From: CALBMX01 sp047629095
Lineage (GTDB): Bacteria > Planctomycetota > UBA1135 > GCA-002686595
Direction of reading: 5' to 3'
DNA length: 12,879 nucleotides
Assembly (NCBI GenBank): GCA_047629095.1
Contig: JBLHWM010000072.1
Span: 1 to 12,879 of the forward strand
The notes beneath the pieces were generated by a model, which ran no database searches, was not told where the DNA came from, and saw nothing but the letters and a program-made list of their open reading frames with translations. The translations under genes and the position numbers were made by a program. Below are positions 1 to 7,255 of this stretch, one piece after another (within the stretch, counting starts at the first letter, position 1; each line of letters begins with the position of its first letter).

Positions 1-119
1 TAGACGCTTAATTTATCCCAAACCTCCAAGTCCGTCCGGGTTCCGGAACCCTGCTGCTGACTGAGACGCCGGGCGCCCAACGCCCCCACCGCGCGCAGCG
101 CCACACCCGAGCCCAACAC
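1..119 (-). CDS. Unidentified ORF, 5' part only (runs off left edge)
   Basis: An open frame begins with GTG at 119-117 and stays open for 39 codons to the window edge. A GAGGG ribosome binding site lies 5 bases upstream. An in-frame TAG nine codons upstream, with no other start codon between, makes this GTG the first possible start. Third positions are mostly G or C (about three quarters), as in the neighbouring genes. The visible product begins MLGSGVALRAVGALGARRLS and continues with a Gln-rich stretch. I do not recognise the family and assign no function. It lies about 43 bases after the RNase terminator, so it would depend on read-through or on a promoter I cannot see. It could be a chance frame, because only 119 bases are visible. 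Confidence 0.45.
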   Translation of the reverse strand, partial: MLGSGVALRAVGALGARRLSQQQGSGTRTDLEVWDKLSV

Positions 120-161
120 TACAACCCTCGCGGAGCGCCACCCCTAAAAAAACCAGGCACG

Positions 162-197
162 AAAAAGCCCTCGCGTAGCAACTGAGCTAGCGAGGGC
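162..197 (-). terminator. Intrinsic terminator after the RNase E/G gene
   Basis: Read on the minus strand, an 8-bp GC stem (GCCCTCGC at 167-174 against GCGAGGGC at 190-197) continues, past a one-base bulge, with TAGC/GCTA around a 6-base loop. It is followed at once by TTTTT (162-166). It starts 47 bases after the RNase stop codon. A further T7 run at 146-152 may add to termination. Confidence 0.85.
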
Positions 198-244
198 CTC
201 TCGAATGTGGAAGAGCGACGAGTCACCCTCACCTGTGGTGGGAT

Positions 245-2875
245 CTAGCGCTTTTTGCGCCGTCCACCCGGACGAACCTCACGACCATCCGTGCGCAGAT
301 AGCGCAGAACACTATCCTCGAGTTGATCGGGTGCGTCCAAGAGTAGGAGTTCGCGACCGTGCGTTTCAGAGAGGGCCCCTAGGTCCTTCTTGCAGTTCCG
401 GTTGAGGTACTCCACAACTTCGGGCTGGGTTCGGATCTCGACCTTGGAGAAGCCTTTTTGCGTCAGGGCAGAGCCGAGGCGGCGAAGGATTCCCTGGGCC
501 CTTGCCTCGGGGGTGCGCTCGCGTCCCGTGCCGCGGCAATGGAGGCAACTGGTGTAGAGCAGCTTCGAGAGGCCGGGGCCTAGGCGCTGGCGGGTGAGCT
601 CCAGCAGACCGAACTGGGAGATGCGGCCGACCTTGTGGCGGGCGCGATCTCCGTGCAGGGCTTCGCGTAGGCTGCGCTCCACATTCAGGCGACTGCTCTT
701 GCGCATCATGTCGATGAAGTCGAGCACGAGGATTCCACCGAGGTCCCGCAGACGGATCTGCAGGGCGATCTCGTAGACGGCCTCGAGGTTGGCCTTGAGG
801 GCGATGTCTTCGAAGACGGCGCCGTCTTCCCTGGTGCGGCCCGAGTTGACGTCGATGGCCACGAGGGCCTCGGTCTGGTCGATCACAATCGAGCCACCTG
901 ACGGCAGCTCCACGCGACGACTGAAGATCTTCTCGTAGTCTTGCTCCACGTCATAGTCGTGGAACAAGGGGCGTGCCCCGTCGTGGCGCACAATGCGCTC
1001 CACATGCTCGGGCATCAGCTTCCTGGCGAAGTCGCGCATGCGCTCGCAGACCTCCTCATCGTCCACCACAACCTTCTCGGTGCGGCGGGAGAAGAGGTCG
1101 CGCATGGTGCGCACGGCTAGGTCATTCTCTTGGTAGAGGGGCGTGGGCGTGCGGCCGTGGACCAGGCGCTTCGAGAAGCTCTCCCAGAGGGCGAGCAGGT
1201 ATTCGAGGTCGCGGCGCAGGTCCTCGGCAGCCTTGCCGATTCCAGCGGTGCGCACGATCAATCCCATGCCACCGGGGATGTCGAAGGACTTCAGGATCTT
1301 CCGCAGGCGGCGGCGCTCCTTTTCCTCTTCAATCTTGCGACTCACGCCGACCATTTCGAGGCTAGGCATCAAGACCAAATAACGGCCGGGGATGGACACG
1401 TAGGTGGTCAATGCCGGCCCCTTGTCTCCAATGGCGTCCTTGGTGATCTGCACAGCAACCTTATCGCCGACCTTGAGCAGGTCACCGATCATTGGGCGCC
1501 TGCCGGAGCGCTCTTTGCGCCCGCGGCCCTTACCGTTGTTGCTCTTCTTGGAGCTGTTCTCGGCGTCCTCGTCGCTCTCGACGCCAGACAGGTCCACATC
1601 GTCGTTCGAGCCCTCACGGGCCTCCAGCAGCTTAGAAAGGTCCCAGCCCTTCTCGCCGTATTCCGGTAGCACATCCGACACGTGCAAGAAGCCGTTCTTG
1701 CCCTGGCCGAAGTCTACGAATGCTGCGCCGATGGCCGCTTCGATGTTGACGACCTTGCCTCGGTAGATGTTATGGACGAAGGACTGCACGCGGTTGACCT
1801 CAAGGTAGAGGTCGTGGATGCGCTTCTCGTGCACAAGGGCCACACGGGACTCGAGCTTGTCCACGGCGTTCACCAGGATCACCTGGTCCCGGGGCACTTC
1901 CTTGATGGTTGTCTCGACGGTGCCCTTCTCGCCCTTCTTCTTGGTAAGTCGGCGTCCTTTACGACCAGACTCCTCGACGAGCTCTGTGTCCTCGGGGAGT
2001 GCGGACAGTTCCGGGAGATCGTCCTCTTCACCGGGCAAGAACTCCATGGCCACGGGTTGATCCCGGACCGTCTCCTTGCGAGTCCTGCGACTGCGCTTCT
2101 TGGCCTTGACCTTCTTCTTGGTCTTGCTTCGAGGCTTTCTTTCCGCGCTGCCCTGGTCTCTGTCCTGGTCGTTGGAAGTCTCAGACGAGGCCTTCTTGCG
2201 ACGACCACCGCGGGCACCACGGCGGCGCCTCGTTGTACCTTCTTCACGAGAAGAGTCCTCGCGGGACGAGCCCTCACCAGAATCGGAGGATTCTGCCGAG
2301 GCCTCCCCACCGTCGTGGTTGGACTCATTCTCAGCGGACTTGCCACGTCGAGGGCCACGCTTGCGCCTAGGGCGTTTCGGGCCGTCGGACTGAGCTTGGG
2401 AATCGCCAGAGTCGCCGTGGCCGGCTGAGTCCTGGGAGTCCTCGCTTGCACCCGCCTTGGCCGGAGCCTTCTTGCGAGGCCGGCGCGGACGCTTCGGCTT
2501 TTCACCGGTCTCGCCGGTGTCGGACCCTTCCGAGGTCTTGGCCTTGGCGGCCTTCACGCTGGCGACAGACCGATTGCGGCGGCGATCCTGCCTCGGATCG
2601 GGCTGGTCGTTGCCTGCCTTCCCTTCGGAAGATGGGTTGGCTGGTGCGGAACCGGACTCATCCGACGTGGCCTTAGGCCTGCGGCGAGTTGTTTTCTTGG
2701 CTGCTTTTTTGGGGGATGAGGCCTTGCCTTCAAGGCCCTCTCCAAAGCCGCCGGTCGAGCTTTGTTCTGCGCTAGCGCCCCTGGGGGTACTTTTAGCGCG
2801 GGTTTGGCGGGCAGAGTCACGATCCTCGCGGGGTGCGGCGCTGTCGCCGGCCCCGGTGTTCGAGGTGTCCTTCAT
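245..2875 (-). CDS. rng: Ribonuclease E/G family endoribonuclease with long N-terminal disordered extension
   Basis: This is a single-strand-specific endoribonuclease of mRNA decay and rRNA processing. From the ATG at 2875 it has 876 residues. Residues 1 to about 320 are low complexity: at least five Lys/Arg blocks (near 55-67, 126-137, 165-178, 214-228 and 249-266) alternate with Ser/Glu/Asp stretches. An S1 RNA-binding domain spans about 360-496 and is interrupted near 406-461 by an acidic then Ser/Lys/Gly-rich insert. The DNase I-like catalytic region holds the metal-binding aspartates D675 (AIDVNSGRT) and D719 (LVLDFIDM), and the Zn-link CLHC lies at 777-780. The protein ends soon after the catalytic core in RRKKR, so it lacks a C-terminal degradosome scaffold. 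The frame stays open to a TTG at 3067, with another ATG at 2926. None has a convincing Shine-Dalgarno, and I chose 2875 because composition turns typical there. Family certain; start uncertain. Confidence 0.85.
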   Translation of the reverse strand: MKDTSNTGAGDSAAPREDRDSARQTRAKSTPRGASAEQSSTGGFGEGLEGKASSPKKAAKKTTRRRPKATSDESGSAPANPSSEGKAGNDQPDPRQDRRRNRSVASVKAAKAKTSEGSDTGETGEKPKRPRRPRKKAPAKAGASEDSQDSAGHGDSGDSQAQSDGPKRPRRKRGPRRGKSAENESNHDGGEASAESSDSGEGSSREDSSREEGTTRRRRGARGGRRKKASSETSNDQDRDQGSAERKPRSKTKKKVKAKKRSRRTRKETVRDQPVAMEFLPGEEDDLPELSALPEDTELVEESGRKGRRLTKKKGEKGTVETTIKEVPRDQVILVNAVDKLESRVALVHEKRIHDLYLEVNRVQSFVHNIYRGKVVNIEAAIGAAFVDFGQGKNGFLHVSDVLPEYGEKGWDLSKLLEAREGSNDDVDLSGVESDEDAENSSKKSNNGKGRGRKERSGRRPMIGDLLKVGDKVAVQITKDAIGDKGPALTTYVSIPGRYLVLMPSLEMVGVSRKIEEEKERRRLRKILKSFDIPGGMGLIVRTAGIGKAAEDLRRDLEYLLALWESFSKRLVHGRTPTPLYQENDLAVRTMRDLFSRRTEKVVVDDEEVCERMRDFARKLMPEHVERIVRHDGARPLFHDYDVEQDYEKIFSRRVELPSGGSIVIDQTEALVAIDVNSGRTREDGAVFEDIALKANLEAVYEIALQIRLRDLGGILVLDFIDMMRKSSRLNVERSLREALHGDRARHKVGRISQFGLLELTRQRLGPGLSKLLYTSCLHCRGTGRERTPEARAQGILRRLGSALTQKGFSKVEIRTQPEVVEYLNRNCKKDLGALSETHGRELLLLDAPDQLEDSVLRYLRTDGREVRPGGRRKKR

Positions 2876-3155
2876 AGGATATTCGGGTTGTAAGACCGAG
2901 GCCTCGACCCGTGTGATTCGCGCCATTGGCGCGCCGGGGAGGGTGCTCGGATGTGTTCGAGCCCTGCTGGTGTCTCCGGAAATCGGAAAACAGCCGCCTG
3001 GGCCCGTTGAAATGGGTATTTTGAGCGGAGGGAAGGTCTGCGTTAGAGACTTTCCATTGGTCGCCAAGGGTCCTGTCGACGCTTTTTGCGCAGCCCATGA
3101 GCCTTGTCCTAACCCTAGTTAACCCAATCTTGCCTCCAAGGGCGAGGACGGATAT
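2876..3155 (-). promoter_or_regulatory. Gene-free spacer upstream of the RNase gene, with a weak candidate promoter
   Basis: These 280 bases lie between the pilQ terminator and the preferred RNase start. A candidate sigma-70-like promoter is TTGGAG (3139-3134), a 16-base spacer, and TAGGGT (3117-3112) on the minus strand. It would leave a leader of about 230 bases. A small perfect hairpin, CGCGCC-aat-GGCGCG on the minus strand (2919-2933), covers the alternative ATG at 2926. If translation starts at 3067 (TTG) or 2926, part of this stretch is coding. The boxes are weak matches. Confidence 0.25.
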
Positions 3156-3201
3156 CAAAAAGCAAGAAACCGGCCCCCCGATCTGAAATCAGAGGGCCGG
3201 T
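3156..3201 (-). terminator. Intrinsic terminator after pilQ
   Basis: ACCGGCCC (3169-3176) pairs with GGGCCGGT (3194-3201). An inner TCTGA/TCAGA stem with a two-base loop sits above a one-sided bulge. On the minus strand the stem is followed by a T-rich tail (TTCTTGCTTTTT, to about 3156). It lies about 30 bases past the pilQ stop codon and closes the pilus operon. Confidence 0.85.
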
Positions 3202-3231
3202 CCTATCGAGCAGGGGCTCTTACGGGGGGGC

Positions 3232-5067
3232 TTAGTCCTCGTCGTCATCCTCGTCGTCGTTGACGCGGTCTCGGCTGAGGCCCATATCGGTCTCAAGCAG
3301 AGACATCAGGCCCTCGTCGATCGCGCGGCGGCGCTCTTCGAGCTCGGACTGCAGTAGGGCAGCCGAATCCTCGGAGGAGCGAAGGATCGTCGGGGTAATG
3401 AACACCACCAGGCTGCGACGCTCTTGGGAGCTGGACTCGTACTTGAAGAGCTCACCAAGGTACGGGATCGAAGAGAGCAGCGGGATGCGGCTCTCGGACT
3501 CGACACTGGTGTCCGTGGTCAAGCCACCAATCACAGCGGTCTGACCCGAGTCGAGGATCATCGAAGTCACGATGGTCGACGAGCGCTTGCGCGGCAGGGC
3601 GATGGAACCTTCCAGGCCACTGGCGCCCAGGGTGAAGACGTCGAAGCCCGGGGGCGCCAAGCTTGAGTCGCCCGTACCGGAGAGGCTGGTCTCCTTCGGG
3701 ATGACGTCGAGCATCATGCGGTCCGTACCGGGAATCACGTGGGGCACGACGAGCAGCTGGAAGCCGACTTCGACGGGCGAAGAGGTCGCCTCGACCACGG
3801 ATAGGGAGAGGCCGCCGGCCTGGCCCTGTTCGGTCTTTGCCTCGGCGTAGCGGATCGTTTCACCAACGAAGATCGTTGCCTCCTTGCCGTCGATTGCGAT
3901 CAGCTTGGGAGCCTGTACGACTTCCGTCGAGGTGTCCTTTTGCATCATGCGCAGGGTTGCCGCCACTTGCGTGAACGACAGGGCGCCAAAGATCGTGCTC
4001 GGAACAATGGTGTCGCCAGCATTGAGGGAGGGATCGGTGAAGGGGCCGGAACCGGAGTCATTGGCGATCAGACTGTCTTCGAATCCGCCGCTGCCGAGGT
4101 CGAAGGGGAAGGTGATCGGGATCTGGCCGCCGGAAGCGGAGATGCCGATGCCACTGTCGCCGTAGTCGACACCAAGGTCGTACAGGTCGGCGTTCGTCGT
4201 CGAGACAAACTTCACGTCAATGAAGACCTGGGCGGGCTCCACATCGAGCCCCTCAATAATCTCGCCAACACGCTTGTGCATCTGCACTGTGTCGCGGATC
4301 AGCAGGGTGTTCGCCGATTGGACGTAGTCCAGCTTCGAGCCATCGCTCAGTACGTTGCGCAGGGCATCCAGCAGAGGGAAGTCCTTCTCAACGTCGCCGG
4401 ATGGAGGCTTCGTGCCACCCTCGACAAACTCGGAGCTGAGCACGGGGACCCAAGAGCGCGGCGGGCGCACATACTTGAGTTGGTAGGCGCGGGTCTCCAT
4501 TTGGGCCTGCAGGGACAAGGGGTCCACCACACGCAGGATGCCACGAGCCTCTTCGACCACGGTGTAACCAAGGGTCTTGGTGGCCACTTCGAGGGCGTCG
4601 CGCCATGGCACGCCGTTCAGACGAAGCGAGATCGTGCCGGAGACCTCGGGGGCCCAGACGATGTTCGCGCCGCTCATCTTGCCGATCAGGTCAATGACCT
4701 CGCGGATGTCCTGGTCTTGTAGTTGGAACGAGACCATGGGCGGACGGGAGAGGAACAAGATATCCATCTCGCCCTCCTCGACCACGCAACCCGCAAGCTC
4801 GGCGGCAAGCTCGAGAGCATTGCGCCAAGGAACGTTGTCCACTTGGATGCGCTCGATCAAGCGCTCCGAGATGGGCATCTCGCCTTCGGGTGCTGGGCGG
4901 AAGAGAATGTTCGCGCCGGACGCGTCGCGGATTCTATCCACGATCGCCTCCAGAGGAACCTCTTCTTGAGCCAGCGTAATTCGTGTGTTGTCACTTTGGG
5001 CGACTGCGAAACTTCCTGTAAACAAGATCGCTCCGAGTGCAAATGCGACTCGCAAGGGGTGATTCAT
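3232..5067 (-). CDS. pilQ: Type IV pilus secretin PilQ
   Basis: This is the outer-membrane secretin through which the pilus exits. It has 611 residues. The first 24 form a Sec signal peptide with probable cleavage after AVA-Q. Two STN/N0-N1-like modules follow (about 31-107 and 111-181), each with the VPW(R)xALE signature of PilQ N-domains, then a secretin_N (KH-like) domain (about 192-273). The beta-barrel secretin domain covers about 379-562 and includes VPHVIPG (441-447) and the hallmark IPLLSSIPYLGELFK (528-542). Known PilQ proteins usually begin with AMIN peptidoglycan-binding domains, and I see none. The C-terminus runs past the barrel in a charged helical stretch and ends NDDEDDDED. 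AGGGAG lies 6 bases before the ATG and supports the start. It is the last gene of pilM-pilN-pilO/P-pilQ, after a 150-base spacer. Confidence 0.95.
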   Translation of the reverse strand: MNHPLRVAFALGAILFTGSFAVAQSDNTRITLAQEEVPLEAIVDRIRDASGANILFRPAPEGEMPISERLIERIQVDNVPWRNALELAAELAGCVVEEGEMDILFLSRPPMVSFQLQDQDIREVIDLIGKMSGANIVWAPEVSGTISLRLNGVPWRDALEVATKTLGYTVVEEARGILRVVDPLSLQAQMETRAYQLKYVRPPRSWVPVLSSEFVEGGTKPPSGDVEKDFPLLDALRNVLSDGSKLDYVQSANTLLIRDTVQMHKRVGEIIEGLDVEPAQVFIDVKFVSTTNADLYDLGVDYGDSGIGISASGGQIPITFPFDLGSGGFEDSLIANDSGSGPFTDPSLNAGDTIVPSTIFGALSFTQVAATLRMMQKDTSTEVVQAPKLIAIDGKEATIFVGETIRYAEAKTEQGQAGGLSLSVVEATSSPVEVGFQLLVVPHVIPGTDRMMLDVIPKETSLSGTGDSSLAPPGFDVFTLGASGLEGSIALPRKRSSTIVTSMILDSGQTAVIGGLTTDTSVESESRIPLLSSIPYLGELFKYESSSQERRSLVVFITPTILRSSEDSAALLQSELEERRRAIDEGLMSLLETDMGLSRDRVNDDEDDDED

Positions 5068-5088
5068 TTGGTGCTCCCTAATGGTTTG

Positions 5089-5110
5089 GGCGCCAGCTCC
5101 ATCTGGCGCC
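5089..5110 (-). other. Perfect 8-bp hairpin just upstream of the pilQ ribosome binding site
   Basis: GGCGCCAG (5089-5096) and CTGGCGCC (5103-5110) form a perfect stem with a 6-base loop. It ends about 22 bases before the pilQ start codon, next to the Shine-Dalgarno. No T-run follows, so it is not a terminator. It could affect pilQ translation or stabilise the processed mRNA. The pairing is seen; the role is inferred. Confidence 0.5.
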
Positions 5111-5167
5111 TAATCGGGCTCCTGGTGGGGCCCTGTCTGTTGAGTGAACGGATTGGTTTTAGAGGCG

Positions 5168-5196
5168 TCGCTCCCCATCCGTCCGATGGGAAGCGC
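5168..5196 (-). other. Second hairpin in the pilO-pilQ spacer
   Basis: CCCATC (5174-5179) pairs with GATGGG (5185-5190) around a 5-base loop. The stem extends outward imperfectly on both sides: TCGC against GCGA-type pairing after one mismatch, then bulges. It lies about 25 bases after the pilO/P stop codon. No T-run follows on the minus strand. Confidence 0.35.
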
Positions 5197-5217
5197 CGCT
5201 GGTGCTTTTTTAGGTGA

Positions 5218-6624
5218 CTACTGCTCGACGTAGCGAGCGAGGACAATGCCGCGGAAGACGAACTCGACCTGGTCGGCTTCGATGCTCCGGACAAAGAGTT
5301 CGGGTCCAACCATCTCGCCTTCAGCAACGGACTTGCCGTTGATCAGCGCCACGGAGAACTCGCCGACGATGACGCCGCCGAGATCAAGTCCGAGGTCATC
5401 GAAGTCCATCGCGGTTCGAGCTCGCATTTCGAGGTCGCGAAGTGCGGCCACAAGGGGTGCCCGCTCCTCGTCTTCGGCCGCGCGGTCCAGGCCACTTTCC
5501 AGGGGCAGGTAGGCCGCGAGAGCCATCTCGAATTCGCCGACACTCAGGTGGTCCGCCATGACGCTGTTTGCCTCTTCAAGAAGAGCGAGTCCGGGACCTT
5601 CGCCGTATTGGGACACGCCCATGGCCGCCCTTAGTTCGTCCATGACTGGAATCACCTCATCGCGGAAGCGACGCTCGGCGGCCATGTGCTTGAGGCTACC
5701 TTCGGTCTTGATCACCCGCACGTCTTCTTCGAGCCCAAACATGAGCTCCTCGAAGGTCGTGCCGGCGGCGATGCGCGACTGGAAGTCCTCGAGTTCGCTG
5801 TAGGCGACCCAGAGTTCCTTGAGCTCTAAGGCGCGCACGGCGAGCAGGGCGACAGCCTTCTCTTGTTCTTCGACCGTCATCATCGGTCCGATCAGCTCAT
5901 CGGCGGGCGTGCGCGGATCCACGAAAGGATCGCGACGACTGCGCTGGCCAAGGTACTCGTAGCGCGGAATCAAGATCTCTGCCTTACGGGCATCAATCTC
6001 AACTGCGAGCTGATCAACGCGACGGTCGTAGCCATCGATCTTGATCTCAGCGGGACCGTCTTTCGGCTCGTAGACATAGGTCTCGACATCGAGGGTCACC
6101 TTATGAGATGCCTTCACCCCGGTACCGGAGAGGCCCGAGCGCTGCGCGGCCAGCTTGAAAGCGGGGACGCTCATGAATCGCTCGTCACTCTCGACCTGGT
6201 GCATGAAGGACAGCAGCTCGAAGACATCGCCTTCAAACGTCAGCTGGTAGACCACTCGGTCGAAATCGTTTTTCTCGCGGGTGCCAAGCTTCTTCTTCTT
6301 GACGGCCGTGATACGGACACCGGAGCCCTCCTCGAAAGCGCGCAAGGTGCGCACGAAGTTGTTGATGTCCTCCTCGTTCGGCAAGATCTCGGCCACAAGG
6401 GCGTCCGTCTCGCGCTGGATCACGACCTTCTCAACGAGGGACGGTGTTCCTTTCACTAGGATTTGGGCGGTCGCGATCTGGCCGCGGACACCTTCGATTT
6501 CGGCCTCGACTTCGGCGATGTGCTCCGACTCGAAGTAGATGCCTCCACCAAGGAAACCGGTCAGCAGAACGCCGCCGGCGACAGACAGGAACAGCTTGTT
6601 CCTGATGAGCTCGTTAAACTCCAT
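5218..6624 (-). CDS. pilO: Type IV pilus alignment protein, PilO-PilP fusion with helical spacer
   Basis: PilO and PilP are inner-membrane/periplasmic proteins that join the PilM-PilN platform to the PilQ secretin. This protein has 468 residues; typical PilO has about 200. Residues 1-10 are cytoplasmic and 11-31 form one transmembrane helix. A coiled-coil stretch (about 33-80) leads to a PilO-type ferredoxin-like domain (about 85-187). RRDPF at 230-234 then matches the conserved (R)DPF motif near the start of mature PilP. About 175 mostly alpha-helical, Glu-rich residues follow (about 236-410). The last part (411-468), with ALING at 426-430 and SIEADQVEFVF, resembles the PilP/GspC homology-region beta domain. 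No separate pilP or lipobox gene is present before pilQ. The start overlaps the end of pilN by 11 bases, and AGAGGAG lies 10 bases upstream. PilO identity is firm; the PilP part is inferred from motif and position. Confidence 0.88.
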   Translation of the reverse strand: MEFNELIRNKLFLSVAGGVLLTGFLGGGIYFESEHIAEVEAEIEGVRGQIATAQILVKGTPSLVEKVVIQRETDALVAEILPNEEDINNFVRTLRAFEEGSGVRITAVKKKKLGTREKNDFDRVVYQLTFEGDVFELLSFMHQVESDERFMSVPAFKLAAQRSGLSGTGVKASHKVTLDVETYVYEPKDGPAEIKIDGYDRRVDQLAVEIDARKAEILIPRYEYLGQRSRRDPFVDPRTPADELIGPMMTVEEQEKAVALLAVRALELKELWVAYSELEDFQSRIAAGTTFEELMFGLEEDVRVIKTEGSLKHMAAERRFRDEVIPVMDELRAAMGVSQYGEGPGLALLEEANSVMADHLSVGEFEMALAAYLPLESGLDRAAEDEERAPLVAALRDLEMRARTAMDFDDLGLDLGGVIVGEFSVALINGKSVAEGEMVGPELFVRSIEADQVEFVFRGIVLARYVEQ

Positions 6625-7255
6625 CGGTGCTACGCTCCTCTGGGGATTTCAGGGACAGTTCGACTGGGAAACTCCAGACCTCAGAGGGCACAAGCTCCTC
6701 GTCGACTTTGCTCTGGGAGCCCTCGGGGGGCGCGGGAGGATTGAAGCCCTTCGCGAAGTGCGACTCCTCTAGATCCTCGAGGTAGTTGGCGACGTTTGCG
6801 AAGTTGCCGGTGCCCGAGAAACCCTCGGCGCGCAGGCTGCCAAAGTCCTTGCGACGAGCGTCGCTGACTTGGGTCACGTTCAAGTTGCCGAACCAGACAA
6901 GGTAGCGGCTGGTGTCGCTACCCACATGGGCGAGGTCTACAAACTCGTCGAGCTTCTGAGTCCAAGAGATTCGCTCGCCAGTGATACTGTCGAGAGTGAG
7001 CTCCCGGGACTCGTAGACGCGGTGCTCGGATTCGAGCCCGCGGTGGTAGTTGACCTGGGGTGTAAGCCCAGCCATCTGATCTTTGACCTGCACAAGATCC
7101 ATGTCGGCGCGCTGGCCGACACCTATCGAGAGCCATCCCCACCACGCGAGCAGCGATGCGTTGACAAGAGCGCCGGCAGCGAGTGCTGCGGCCTTCTTCG
7201 GCGTAATGCCCGGCTGGGGCCGGAGCTCTTCAGGAAGTAAGTTGATTTGAATCAT
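6614..7255 (-). CDS. pilN: Type IV pilus assembly protein PilN
   Basis: PilN is the bitopic inner-membrane protein whose short cytoplasmic tail docks into PilM and whose periplasmic domain pairs with PilO. The protein begins MIQINLLPEE, which is the conserved INLLP tail known to bind PilM. A transmembrane helix follows at about 22-46, then a periplasmic region with a short coiled-coil stretch (about 50-90) and a mixed alpha/beta domain. Residues 171-190 form a Pro/Glu-rich linker (NPPAPPEG and onward) before a last beta-like segment, a tail longer than I expect from typical PilN. The length is 213 residues. Its ATG overlaps the pilM stop codon as ATGA (7252-7255), with GGTGG 4 bases upstream, so translational coupling is likely. 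It overlaps the next gene by 11 bases. Confidence 0.93.
   Translation of the reverse strand: MIQINLLPEELRPQPGITPKKAAALAAGALVNASLLAWWGWLSIGVGQRADMDLVQVKDQMAGLTPQVNYHRGLESEHRVYESRELTLDSITGERISWTQKLDEFVDLAHVGSDTSRYLVWFGNLNVTQVSDARRKDFGSLRAEGFSGTGNFANVANYLEDLEESHFAKGFNPPAPPEGSQSKVDEELVPSEVWSFPVELSLKSPEERSTDGV

Noticed and set aside
1682..2428. 248-residue open frame on the plus strand opposite the RNase gene
   Set aside because: It lies antisense to the N-terminal and S1 parts of a recognised nuclease, has no family resemblance, and is explained by GC-rich codons of the true gene.
2817..3158. 113-residue minus-strand frame upstream of the RNase gene
   Set aside because: It overlaps the RNase start in another frame, has no good ribosome binding site and no recognisable domain.
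3940..4722. 260-residue plus-strand frame inside pilQ
   Set aside because: It is a shadow of the secretin reading frame; the secretin has clear motifs throughout, and the plus-strand product resembles nothing.
5190..5213. AGCGCC-GCT-GGTGCT followed by T6 on the plus strand, as a terminator
   Set aside because: The stem is short, and no plus-strand gene exists for it to terminate; the T-run is in the wrong orientation for the pil operon.
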